NCBI GenBank assembly: GCA_013698525.1
Contig: JACCSM010000560.1
Span: 1 to 6,119, forward strand
Source: Rubrobacteraceae bacterium
Lineage (GTDB): Bacteria; Actinomycetota; Rubrobacteria; Rubrobacterales; Rubrobacteraceae
Length of the DNA: 6,119 nucleotides
Direction: 5' to 3'
The notes under the pieces are model-generated. The model saw only the letters and a program-made list of their open reading frames with translations, had not been told where the DNA came from and did not search any database. The translations under genes and the position numbers were made by a program. Of this stretch, positions 1-6,119 are shown piece after piece (within the stretch, counting starts at the first letter, position 1; each line of letters opens with the position of its first letter).

Positions 1-602
1 ACTTCGTGTACTCCAGGCTCATGTGCTGGGTCGCCATAGACAGGGGCTTGAGACTCGCCGACAAGCGCTCGTTCCCCGCCGACCGCGAACGTTGGCTCGA
101 GGTCCGCGACATGATCTACGAGGAGATTATGGAGAAGGGCTGGAGTCCGGAGCGCGAGGCGTTCGTGCAGTCCTACGGCGACGACACCCTGGACGCCTCG
201 AGCCTGATCATGCCCCTCGTCTTCTTCCTTTCACCAAGCGATCCCAGGATGCTGAAGACTCTCGACGCCATCAACCGCCCCCCAAAGGATGGAGGTCTTG
301 TCTCCAACAGCCTCGTCTACCGCTACGACGTGCAGAAGTCCGCTGACGGCCTGACGGGTGAGGAAGGGACCTTCAGCCTCTGCACCTTCTGGCTCGTCGA
401 GGCGCTAACGCGGGCCGGGCGGCTGGAGGAATCCCGCCTTATCTTCGAGCATATGCTCGGTTACGCCAACCACCTCGGGCTCTACGCGGAGGAGATTGGG
501 CACTCAGGCGAGGCCCTCGGTAACTTCCCGCAGGCCTTCACCCACCTCACCCTCATCAGCGCGGCCCACAATCTGGATAGGGCACTCGGACCCAGAGGTT
601 AG
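1..602 (+). CDS. GH15 family alpha-glucosidase (glucoamylase/trehalase-like), C-terminal part
   Basis: This is the 3' end of a gene that begins left of the window. The reading frame is open from base 3, and the GTG at position 6 is an internal Val (context F-V-Y-S-R-L), not a start. About 199 residues are visible; bacterial GH15 proteins are usually about 600 residues, so roughly two thirds is missing. Counting from the Val as residue 1, the fragment shows the GH15 (alpha/alpha)6-barrel signatures: [13 protein letters not shown] (residues 2-14), [16 protein letters not shown] (119-134) and GLYAEEI followed by [13 protein letters not shown] (158-184). By family analogy, one of the acidic pair E162/E163 is the general base of this inverting hydrolase. 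Members hydrolyse alpha-glucosidic bonds in starch-type oligosaccharides or trehalose, and the fragment cannot tell which. No signal peptide can be judged because the N-terminus is absent. The downstream reductase starts 25 bp after the stop, so co-transcription is likely. Confidence 0.9.
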   Translation, partial: FVYSRLMCWVAIDRGLRLADKRSFPADRERWLEVRDMIYEEIMEKGWSPEREAFVQSYGDDTLDASSLIMPLVFFLSPSDPRMLKTLDAINRPPKDGGLVSNSLVYRYDVQKSADGLTGEEGTFSLCTFWLVEALTRAGRLEESRLIFEHMLGYANHLGLYAEEIGHSGEALGNFPQAFTHLTLISAAHNLDRALGPRG

Positions 603-611
603 CACCCTTAG

Positions 612-618
612 AAAGGAG
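612..618 (+). promoter_or_regulatory. Ribosome binding site of the flavoprotein reductase
   Basis: AAAGGAG lies 9 nt upstream of the ATG at 628 and decides the start. The reading frame stays open back to 496, but that extension overlaps the GH15 gene, has no such site and encodes low-complexity Ser/Pro/Arg sequence. The Shine-Dalgarno is part of the short palindrome AAGGAGCCTCCTT (613-625), which could weakly hide it in mRNA. Confidence 0.75.
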
Positions 619-627
619 CCTCCTTCT

Positions 628-2013
628 ATGCAAGCACAGCATTACGACGCCGTGGTGATCGGGGCCGGACAGGGCGGGGTGCCGCTCTCCCGGGCGCTCG
701 CCGGGTCGGGACGCAGGACGGCCCTGATCGAACGCGAGCACGTCGGCGGTACCTGCATCAACGAGGGCTGTACGCCCACCAAGACGATGGTCGCCAGCGC
801 AAGGGCGGCCTACATGGACAGGCGTTCGGCCGACTACGGTGTCCACGACGGTCCCGTCACCGTCGACATGCGCGAGGTGCGGCACCGCAAGCAGGAGATC
901 GTGGACAGCTTCAGGAACAGTGGCGTAAGGCGCATCGAAGCCACAGAAGGGCTGGACCTCATCGCCGGCGAAGCCAGCTTTACAGGCCCGAAGACGCTCG
1001 CGGTACGCACGAACGACGGCGAAGAGTTCGTGCTCGATGCTGACAACGTGTTTATCAACACAGGCGCCAGGCCTGCCAACCCCCCGATCGAGGGTCTGGA
1101 TAGCGTGCCCACCCTGAACTCGACCTCCATCATGGAGCTGGGCGAGTTACCCGAGCACCTGCTCGTGCTCGGCGGCAGCTACGTCGGGCTGGAGTTCGCC
1201 CAGATGTTCAGGCGTTTCGGCAGCGAAGTCACCATAGTGCAGCGGGGTGGGCAGTTGATGGGCCGCGAGGACCCGGACATAGCCGAGGCGGTCGCCGAGA
1301 TCCTGCGCGATGACGGCATCGAGGTCCTGCTGGGGACCCAGACCCGCCGCGCCGCACAGGACGACGGGAAGATCCTTCTGACGGTAGACACATCCGAGGG
1401 GGATCGCACACTCTCAGGCTCCCACCTCCTCGTGGCGGCAGGCCGCCCCCCCAACACCGAGACCCTCAACCTCGACGCAGCCGGCATAGAGAGAGACAAG
1501 CGCGGGTTTATCGAAGCGAACGAGCGGCTGGAGACCAGCGTACCCGGCGTCTACGCCCTCGGAGACGTGAAGGGGGGGCCGGCTTTTACCCACATCTCCT
1601 ACGACGACTTCCGCATCATCCGCACCAACCTGCTGGAGGACGGAAGTGCCACCATCGCGCACCGCCAGGTCCCTTACACCATGTTCACAGATCCGCAGCT
1701 GGGCAGGATCGGCTTGAGCGAACAGGAAGCCAGAGACCAGGACCGCGACGTGCGCGTAGCCAGGCTCCCGATGAACTACGTTGCGCGGGCCATAGAGACT
1801 GGGGAGACGCGCGGCTTCATGAAGGCCGTCGTCGACGCCGAGACCGACCAGATCCTTGGCTGCGCCGTGCTCGGAATAGAGGGAGGCGAGATCATGGCGA
1901 TGATCCAGATTGCCATGATGGGCAATTTGCCCTACACGGCCCTCCGTGACAGCGTCTTCGCCCACCCCACGCTCGCCGAGTCGTTGAACAGCCTCTTCTC
2001 GACCGTGGAGTAA
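628..2013 (+). CDS. FAD-dependent class-I pyridine nucleotide-disulfide oxidoreductase, RclA/MerA-like
   Basis: This 461-residue cytoplasmic flavoenzyme belongs to the dihydrolipoamide dehydrogenase/glutathione reductase/mercuric reductase superfamily. Domains in order: an FAD Rossmann fold with GAGQGG (residues 12-17), the redox-active disulfide [13 protein letters not shown] (C43 and C48), an NAD(P)-binding fold with [11 protein letters not shown] (181-191), a second FAD motif [10 protein letters not shown] (308-317, D313), and a dimerisation domain ending in [10 protein letters not shown] with the probable catalytic pair H446/E451. It lacks the N-terminal HMA domain and the C-terminal vicinal cysteines of true mercuric reductase MerA. 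The C-terminal block [25 protein letters not shown] and [16 protein letters not shown] resemble E. coli RclA (reactive-chlorine resistance, Cu(II) reduction) as I remember it. The physiological substrate is therefore open. The position after the second NAD(P)-fold strand is Q205-R206 rather than the usual Glu, which may favour NADPH. The gene follows GH15 by 25 bp and ends facing folD. Confidence 0.9.
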   Translation: MQAQHYDAVVIGAGQGGVPLSRALAGSGRRTALIEREHVGGTCINEGCTPTKTMVASARAAYMDRRSADYGVHDGPVTVDMREVRHRKQEIVDSFRNSGVRRIEATEGLDLIAGEASFTGPKTLAVRTNDGEEFVLDADNVFINTGARPANPPIEGLDSVPTLNSTSIMELGELPEHLLVLGGSYVGLEFAQMFRRFGSEVTIVQRGGQLMGREDPDIAEAVAEILRDDGIEVLLGTQTRRAAQDDGKILLTVDTSEGDRTLSGSHLLVAAGRPPNTETLNLDAAGIERDKRGFIEANERLETSVPGVYALGDVKGGPAFTHISYDDFRIIRTNLLEDGSATIAHRQVPYTMFTDPQLGRIGLSEQEARDQDRDVRVARLPMNYVARAIETGETRGFMKAVVDAETDQILGCAVLGIEGGEIMAMIQIAMMGNLPYTALRDSVFAHPTLAESLNSLFSTVE

Positions 2014-2026
2014 CGCTGAGCTCATA

Positions 2027-2075
2027 TGTGGGCGGTTCTCGAACCGCCCTAATTGGTTCGCGAACCGCCCCTACA
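2027..2075. repeat. Compact palindromic repeat (REP/MITE-like) at convergent gene junction
   Basis: The element contains two related units 21 bp apart: GGTTCTCGAACCGCCC (2034-2049) and GGTTCGCGAACCGCCC (2055-2070), which match at 15 of 16 bases. The left arm GGGCGGTTC (2030-2038) is the exact reverse complement of both GAACCGCCC copies (2041-2049 and 2062-2070). The core GGTTCGCGAACC (2055-2066) is a perfect 12-bp palindrome. The outer ends are TGT (2027-2029) and ACA (2073-2075), giving an overall inverted symmetry. It fills most of the gap between the two converging genes, and its right end includes the folD stop codon (2071-2073). The layout resembles small dispersed palindromes of bacterial genomes; dispersal cannot be seen in one window. 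Confidence 0.65.
2030..2049. terminator. Possible bidirectional terminator hairpin
   Basis: An 8-bp GC-rich stem, GGGCGGTT paired with AACCGCCC around loop CTCG, lies 16 nt after the reductase stop and 21 nt after the folD stop read on the other strand. Being palindromic, it folds in both transcripts. Neither side carries a real U-run (TAATTGG on the plus side, ACATATG on the minus side), so it is not a classical intrinsic terminator. Position between convergent genes is the main support. An alternative fold pairs the left arm with 2062-2070. Confidence 0.45.
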
Positions 2076-2925
2076 GGTTACCTGGGGCCATCCGCGCGGC
2101 CGTGACCGTGTTGTGGAGCAGCATCGCGCGGGTCATCGGGCCGACGCCTCCAGGGACGGGGGAGATCCAGGCCGCCCTTGGCTCGACCTCATCGAAGCGC
2201 ACGTCCCCGACGAGCCCGCCTTCTTCTTTGCGATGGATGCCGACGTCGACGACGACCGCGCCCTCCCCGACGTGCTCGGCACCTATCATCTCTCGCTTCC
2301 CGGCGGCGACGATGAGCACGTCAGCTCGTCTGGTGACCTCTGGAAGGTCCTGCGTACGCGAGTGGCAGATCGTGACGGTCGCGTTCTCGCGCAGGAGTAG
2401 CTGTGCGAGCGGCTTGCCCACGAGGTTCGAGCGTCCGACGACGACGGCCTCGCGCCCGGAGATCTCTACGCCGTTACGCTTCAGGAGTTGGATCACGCCG
2501 TGCGGGGTGCATGGGAGGAGACTGGGAAGGCCGACGGCGAGCCTTCCTACACTCTCGGGACTGAGGCCATCAACATCCTTTGCCGGGGCTATGCTCGAGA
2601 TCAGGGGCATGTGGTCAAGCCCTTCGGGCAAGGGGAGCTGGATAAAGAAGCCTGAGACCGCCGTATCTTCGTTCAACCGCCCGACGAGACCTGAGAGTTC
2701 TTCCTGGGGGACGTCGGCGGAGAAGCGGTGTACCCTCGACTCTATCCCGACCTCCTGGCTGTCACGCTCCTTGGAGGCGACGTAGGTGACTGAGGCAGGG
2801 TCCTCGCCGACCAGGATCACGTCGAGCCGCAAGGGCACGCCCCGTTCTTTCAGCCCGGCGACCTCTGAGGCTACTTCGGAGCGGACCTCGGACGCCGCCG
2901 TCCTGCCGTCGAGTATCTTCGCCAC
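2071..2925 (-). CDS. folD: Bifunctional methylenetetrahydrofolate dehydrogenase / methenyltetrahydrofolate cyclohydrolase
   Basis: FolD oxidises 5,10-methylene-THF to 5,10-methenyl-THF with NADP+ and hydrolyses it to 10-formyl-THF in the cytoplasm, supplying one-carbon units for purines and formyl-Met-tRNA. At 284 residues it has the normal family length. Visible signatures: MAKILDGRTAA at the N-terminus; EDPASVTYVASKE with the substrate-site Y48 and catalytic K52; SGFFIQLPLP (91-100); KDVDG (116-120); LPCTPHG (137-143); the Rossmann nucleotide loop VVGRSNLVGKP (162-172); and SPVPGGVGPMT (255-265). The start is GTG (2925-2923), chosen because the conserved N-terminus begins there and AGGAG lies 4 nt before it. 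The upstream pyrophosphatase ends 7 bp away, so translation is probably coupled. The TAG stop falls inside the downstream palindromic repeat, which therefore writes the last part of the gene. Confidence 0.97.
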   Translation of the reverse strand: MAKILDGRTAASEVRSEVASEVAGLKERGVPLRLDVILVGEDPASVTYVASKERDSQEVGIESRVHRFSADVPQEELSGLVGRLNEDTAVSGFFIQLPLPEGLDHMPLISSIAPAKDVDGLSPESVGRLAVGLPSLLPCTPHGVIQLLKRNGVEISGREAVVVGRSNLVGKPLAQLLLRENATVTICHSRTQDLPEVTRRADVLIVAAGKREMIGAEHVGEGAVVVDVGIHRKEEGGLVGDVRFDEVEPRAAWISPVPGGVGPMTRAMLLHNTVTAARMAPGNL

Positions 2926-2929
2926 GGGT

Positions 2930-2934
2930 CTCCT
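2930..2934 (-). promoter_or_regulatory. folD ribosome binding site overlapping the upstream stop codon
   Basis: Read on the minus strand, TCTAGGAGACCC precedes the GTG start. AGGAG occupies 2934-2930, only 4 nt from the start. The pyrophosphatase stop TAG (2935-2933) shares two bases with it. Ribosomes terminating on the upstream gene would therefore sit on the folD initiation site, which fits translational coupling and may compensate for the GTG start and short spacer. Confidence 0.7.
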
Positions 2935-4558
2935 AGAGGATCGAGAGCAGTACGGGGGCTACCTGCTTCTTGCGGCTAATCACGCCGGGGAGGTCTATAA
3001 CACCATTCTGGGCCTGGGAGTCGAAGGCCTGGTGCATGGGGGAGCAGTCCCCGACGCACAATAGCTGGGTGCCGCCTTCCATGATGTCCGTGACCATGAG
3101 CGCCGAGAACAGGTAGCCGTTCTCCCCTTTCAGGTCCTCCAGGGCGTCGAGCAACTCGTCCTTGCGCTCGAGGAGACCGGTACCGACGATCTCCACCTGG
3201 GAGACGCTTACCTTGTCTCCCGAGTTCTTCCCGTACTCCTTCGCGTCGCGGCCGACGATCTCCTCCGCAGACAGCGACGAGACGTCCGAGGAGGCCTCGA
3301 ACATCTCCGTTCCGTACTCGTTCGCGTCCAGGCCGAGCATCTCCTCGAGGTATTCAGCGACCTCGCGGTCGCGGTCAGTGGTGGTCGGGGAGTTCAGGAT
3401 CACCGTGTCAGAGAGGAGGGCCGCGAGCAACATCCTTGCCGTCGGCTCCTCTGGTTTCAGGCCGCTCGCCTTGAAGCGCTCCACGATCAGGGTGGCCGTC
3501 GAGCCGACAGGGTCGAATGTGGCAGGGATGGGAGAGGTCGTCTCGATGTCCCCGATGTGGTGGTGGTCCAGGATCTCCACAACCTCGGCCTGCTCGACCC
3601 CTGCGACGCTCTGCCCGATCTCGGCGTGATCGACGAGGAGCACGCGCCTCGGTCTGGGATTGAGCAGGTCGGTCCTTGTGACCACCCCTATGGGCACCTT
3701 CTTATCGTCCACGGCGATCGCAGCCCTGTAGTGAACTTCCATCACCTGCTCGGTGATCTCCGTTACGAGGTCGTCGGGGCTGACGGTCAGTGGGTTCTCG
3801 CTCATGACCTCCCAGCAGGGTACGGAGAGCTGTATCAGGCGGCTCGTCACGTAGGAGTCGAGGGGAGAGAGCACGACGGCCGTCCCCTGCTCCCCGGCTA
3901 TCTTCAGGACCTCATCGTCGGGACGTACCCCGTTGGAGACGACGAGCACGCCGGCACCCAACTCCAAGGCCCTCCTCTGGCCCTTCTGGCGGTCTCCTAT
4001 CACCACGATGTCGCCAGGCTTCATGGACTGCCCCATCGAGTCAACGCTCATCGAGATGACCCACAACTGGCCCGATGACTCGCGATCTTCCTCTCCGACC
4101 AGAAGCTCCCCCTCCAGCACCTCGACCATCGCCCCGACCGAGACGGGACTCTCGGCGAAGGTGGAAGCCCCGCGCGACTCCCGCACGTACATGCGCGCCA
4201 GGTTCCGCTCCGTGATGATCCCGGTGAGCGAGCCGTCGTCTTCCACTATCGGGAGCTGGCTTATGTTCCGTTTGGCCATCGTCAGGCCAACCTTGCGTAA
4301 TGGGTCATTCTTGCGGGCGACGGCCACGTCTCCGGCCATTACGTCCTTTACTCGCAGCATGATGTGTTCGAGCAGCGCCGGTTGTTCGGCCCCGCTCTTC
4401 TCCAGAGCCCACCCTGTCTGGACGTTTACTTCCCCAAGTCGAGTCGCTACGTAGTGGTTCTCGGGGTCGACGAGGTTCTTGTACTCGGCGTATCCGATGG
4501 CCGAGGCGATAGTATCCGTATCAGGGTTCTTGTGACCCGTTACGTAGACGTGGGGCAT
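2933..4558 (-). CDS. ppaC: Mn-dependent family II inorganic pyrophosphatase with CBS-DRTGG-CBS regulatory insert
   Basis: This 541-residue soluble enzyme hydrolyses PPi to phosphate. The DHH catalytic domain starts with GHKNPDTD (H9, D13, D15 as metal ligands) and is interrupted by a regulatory insert: CBS1 at about 68-125, DRTGG at about 138-247 (GDR near 188-190, then LDSYVTSRLIQLS), and CBS2 at about 249-300. The catalytic part resumes with LVDHAEIGQS (308-317, D310), LDHHHIGDIET (330-340; DHH at 331-333) and LLSDTVILNSPTTT (381-394, D384). The DHHA2 domain carries D438-x-K440 and the phosphate-binding SRKKQVAP (528-535). All expected metal and PPi ligands appear present. In characterised relatives the CBS pair binds adenine nucleotides (AMP/ADP inhibit, ATP or diadenosine polyphosphates activate), and the DRTGG-containing type responds to Ap4A; here this is inferred. 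The residue after DHH is His334, where Arg or Lys is often found. The gene starts 34 bp after pcrA and ends 7 bp before folD. Confidence 0.95.
   Translation of the reverse strand: MPHVYVTGHKNPDTDTIASAIGYAEYKNLVDPENHYVATRLGEVNVQTGWALEKSGAEQPALLEHIMLRVKDVMAGDVAVARKNDPLRKVGLTMAKRNISQLPIVEDDGSLTGIITERNLARMYVRESRGASTFAESPVSVGAMVEVLEGELLVGEEDRESSGQLWVISMSVDSMGQSMKPGDIVVIGDRQKGQRRALELGAGVLVVSNGVRPDDEVLKIAGEQGTAVVLSPLDSYVTSRLIQLSVPCWEVMSENPLTVSPDDLVTEITEQVMEVHYRAAIAVDDKKVPIGVVTRTDLLNPRPRRVLLVDHAEIGQSVAGVEQAEVVEILDHHHIGDIETTSPIPATFDPVGSTATLIVERFKASGLKPEEPTARMLLAALLSDTVILNSPTTTDRDREVAEYLEEMLGLDANEYGTEMFEASSDVSSLSAEEIVGRDAKEYGKNSGDKVSVSQVEIVGTGLLERKDELLDALEDLKGENGYLFSALMVTDIMEGGTQLLCVGDCSPMHQAFDSQAQNGVIDLPGVISRKKQVAPVLLSIL
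3230..3346 (-). repeat. Internal duplicated 36-bp segment within ppaC
   Basis: The DNA at 3311-3346 and 3230-3265 matches at 30 of 36 positions with an 81-bp offset, in the same codon phase. The encoded segments are EEMLGLDANEYG (residues 405-416) and EEIVGRDAKEYG (432-443), with 8 of 12 residues identical. The second carries the Lys (K440) expected to contact PPi; the first has Asn there. Family members often show a similar D-x-K/EYG rhythm in this linker, so it may be old rather than a recent duplication. Confidence 0.5.
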
Positions 4559-4562
4559 ATCG

Positions 4563-4570
4563 CTCTCCTC
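4563..4570 (-). promoter_or_regulatory. ppaC ribosome binding site
   Basis: Minus-strand GAGGAGAG (4570-4563) has its GAGGAG core 6 nt before the ATG at 4558-4556. This strong site supports the start, which also matches the family N-terminus (a short beta strand, then GHKNPDTD). It lies in the 34-bp gap after pcrA; no separate promoter is evident there. Confidence 0.75.
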
Positions 4571-4592
4571 ATGTACGACGCTTTGATTGGGA

Positions 4593-6119
4593 TCAAACCT
4601 TGCTCAAGGGCGCTATCTCGGGAACGAAGGTCCTCTCCTCGGTCCCGAACCTGATGACGACCCTCCCCGAGGCGGCCTCCACGACCTCCCCGACCCCGAA
4701 CTTTGCGTGTCTCACTCTCTCCCCTGTACTGTAGGCCGTTCCTCCCGAAACCGCCCTCTCGGACCCTCCACGCCCTGGCAAGGCAACACCCCATCCCCCG
4801 CGGCCCGAGGCGTTCGCGAAACTAGGCACCGTGCCTGACTTGTATTCGTCCGGGATCTCCGAGAGGAAACGCGATGGCATCCTGTACTCGCGCTCGCCCC
4901 AGCTGGAGCGCAGCTTGGCGTGCGTGAGCGTGAGCGTCTCCCTCGCGCGCGTGATACCGACGTAGGCGAGCCTCCGTTCCTCCTCGAGGTTGTGCTCGTC
5001 GAGCGAACGGGCGTGCGGGAATGTCCCCTCTTCCATCCCAACGACGAAGACGTGCCCGAACTCGAGTCCCTTGGCGTTGTGGAGCGTCATCAGCGTCACA
5101 CTGCCACCCTCTGAGGTCAACGAGTCCTGGTCCGAATACAATGCCTGTTCCTGCAAAAAGCCCCCGAGCGTAGGCTCGGGCTCGACGCGCTCGTACTCCC
5201 TGGCGGCGTTTATGAGCTCCTCGAGGTTCTCTAGGCGCGACTCGGCCTCGACGGTGTCCTCCGCCTCCAGTTCCTGTCTGTAGCCAGACTCGTCGAGGAC
5301 GGCCCCGATCAACTCGGCCGGCGGCACCTCCCTCGCGGCCACCCTCAGCCCCTCGAAGAGGTCGCGGACACCCCGGCAGGCCTTCTTCGCAGCACCAGTC
5401 AGGCCGACCGCGTCGGCCTCCGCGAGCGCCCCGTACAGCGAGACGCCGTTCCTACGGGCGTACTCCTGGAGCTTAGCGACCGAGGTGTTGCCGAGGCCCC
5501 GCTTCGGCACGTTGATGATCCGCTCCAGGGAGACCGAGTCGTCGGGGTTGGAGATCACCGAGAGGTAGGCCATGGCGTCTTTGATCTCTGCCCGCTCGTA
5601 GAACCTGACCCCGCCGACGACCTGGTAAGGGACGCCCTCGCGTACGAGCACGTCCTCGAGCGCCCTGCTCTGGGCGTTCGTCCTGTAGAAGACCGAGATA
5701 TCCCGCGGCGAAGTCCCACCGTCGATCAGCCGCTCGACCTCAGAGACGACGAACCTGGCCTCGGCGTACTCGTCGGAGGCCGCGAACACCCTGATGCGCT
5801 CTCCTTCGCCCCCGGCGGTCCACAGCGCCTTCGCCTTGCGCGAGGCATTATTGGCGACAACGGCGTTGGCCGCATCGAGTATGGTCTGCGTCGAACGGTA
5901 GTTCTGCTCGAGCTTGACGACCTTCGCCTCAGGGTAGTCCCGTTCGAAGTCCAGTATGTTCCGTATGTCAGCTCCGCGCCACGAGTACACTGACTGATCG
6001 TCATCACCAACGACACATAAGTTACGATGTCCTGCTGCCAGGATATTGACGAGGCGGTACTGAGCGTGGTTGGTGTCCTGGTACTCGTCGACGTGGATGT
6101 ACTTGAAGCGGGTCTGGTA
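4593..6119 (-). CDS. pcrA: ATP-dependent 3'-5' DNA helicase PcrA/UvrD (superfamily 1), N-terminus cut by window edge
   Basis: The gene runs in from the right edge; 508 residues are visible and roughly the first 200 are off-window, including Walker A. The GTG at 5990 is the internal Val of QSVYSWRG, not a start. Numbering from the edge, the motifs are: Walker B DEYQDTN (residues 11-17, nt 6089-6069), motif III VGDDDQSVYSWRGAD (37-51), motif IV LEQNYRST (70-77), motif V TLHNAKGLEF (345-354) and motif VI EEERRLAYVGITRAR (379-393). After a Gly/Arg-rich linker (about 435-458), residues 460-506 form the small C-terminal domain (TGERVRHAKFGVGEV, then FVPEIAPL), a Tudor-like fold that in PcrA/UvrD binds RNA polymerase. 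Such helicases act in nucleotide excision and mismatch repair, remove roadblocks and resolve transcription-replication conflicts. The full set of visible motifs argues for an active enzyme. It appears to be the upstream gene of the pcrA-ppaC-folD unit; its promoter is outside the window. Confidence 0.95.
   Translation of the reverse strand, partial: YQTRFKYIHVDEYQDTNHAQYRLVNILAAGHRNLCVVGDDDQSVYSWRGADIRNILDFERDYPEAKVVKLEQNYRSTQTILDAANAVVANNASRKAKALWTAGGEGERIRVFAASDEYAEARFVVSEVERLIDGGTSPRDISVFYRTNAQSRALEDVLVREGVPYQVVGGVRFYERAEIKDAMAYLSVISNPDDSVSLERIINVPKRGLGNTSVAKLQEYARRNGVSLYGALAEADAVGLTGAAKKACRGVRDLFEGLRVAAREVPPAELIGAVLDESGYRQELEAEDTVEAESRLENLEELINAAREYERVEPEPTLGGFLQEQALYSDQDSLTSEGGSVTLMTLHNAKGLEFGHVFVVGMEEGTFPHARSLDEHNLEEERRLAYVGITRARETLTLTHAKLRSSWGEREYRMPSRFLSEIPDEYKSGTVPSFANASGRGGWGVALPGRGGSERAVSGGTAYSTGERVRHAKFGVGEVVEAASGRVVIRFGTEERTFVPEIAPLSKV

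Noticed and set aside
496..627. N-terminal extension of the reductase from an in-frame ATG at 496
   Set aside because: It overlaps the GH15 coding end, reads as low-complexity Ser/Pro/Arg sequence and lacks a ribosome binding site, whereas ATG 628 has AAAGGAG and starts right before the FAD fold.
628..2013. Mercuric reductase (merA) and part of a mer operon
   Set aside because: There is no HMA domain and no C-terminal vicinal Cys pair, and no merR, merT or merP neighbour is seen.
1414..2025. 203-codon open frame antisense to the reductase
   Set aside because: It is typical of the opposite-strand frames that stay open in GC-rich genes; it has no recognisable domain, and the sense frame has clear motifs throughout.
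2102..2785. 227-codon plus-strand frame antisense to folD
   Set aside because: It is a Ser/Thr/Arg/Pro-rich shadow of a confidently identified gene.
3557..4454. Two plus-strand frames of 173 codons antisense to ppaC
   Set aside because: They lie fully within the pyrophosphatase, which is intact over 541 residues; composition is typical of antisense shadows.
4582..4597. Hairpin TTTGAT-TGGG-ATCAAA at the pcrA stop codon
   Set aside because: A 6-bp AT-rich stem without a U-run is too weak for a terminator, and the gap to ppaC is only 34 bp with a good Shine-Dalgarno, so read-through is expected.
4540..4794. 84-codon minus-strand frame across the pcrA-ppaC junction
   Set aside because: It overlaps the conserved C-terminal domain of pcrA in another frame, is Arg/Gly-rich and has no family signature.
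5990..6119. Start of the helicase at the GTG at 5990
   Set aside because: The frame remains open to the window edge and encodes Walker B and motif III upstream of that codon, so the gene continues outside the window.
1..6119. Defence system, CRISPR array, prophage, IS element, tRNA or riboswitch
   Set aside because: I saw no regularly spaced repeats, transposase or integrase motifs, tRNA-like cloverleaf or leader structure. The helicase is an ordinary PcrA/UvrD with a housekeeping C-terminal domain, not a defence-type fusion.

Overview
The window is GC-rich and almost entirely coding. It looks like chromosomal DNA of a high-GC bacterium. The protein types (GH15 hydrolase, a long CBS/DRTGG-containing family II pyrophosphatase, a PcrA/UvrD helicase with HNAKGLEF in motif V) and the use of AGG and ATA codons alongside GC-ending codons suggest a deep-branching Actinomycetota, possibly Rubrobacter-like. 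That placement is a weak inference from memory, not a search result. No tRNA, rRNA, CRISPR array, insertion sequence or phage gene is visible.

The layout is two converging transcription units. Left, plus strand: the 3' end of a GH15 glucoamylase/trehalase-like gene (1-602) is followed after 25 bp by a class-I flavoprotein disulfide reductase of the RclA/MerA-like branch (628-2013). Right, minus strand, read from the right edge: a pcrA/uvrD helicase lacking its N-terminus (6119-4593), a nucleotide-regulated Mn-dependent inorganic pyrophosphatase (4558-2933) and folD (2925-2071). The gaps are 34 bp and 7 bp, so these three look like one operon. The two units meet in a 57-bp gap (2014-2070). That gap contains a compact palindromic repeat, two related copies of a GGTTC-N-CGAACC unit, whose right end supplies the stop codon of folD and which could act as a two-way terminator.

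Functionally, the minus-strand genes sit around nucleotide and DNA metabolism. PcrA unwinds DNA during repair and transcription-replication conflicts. The pyrophosphatase removes PPi made by polymerases and ligases and is expected to sense adenine nucleotides. FolD feeds one-carbon units to purine and thymidylate synthesis. The plus-strand pair combines alpha-glucan or trehalose hydrolysis with an FAD redox enzyme, perhaps stress-related, but the sequence does not prove a joint pathway.

I found no convincing undescribed multi-gene system. The items most worth a second look are the palindromic repeat at the convergent junction, the PPase-folD coupling, the helicase-PPase-folD neighbourhood, and the cofactor/substrate question for the flavoprotein.
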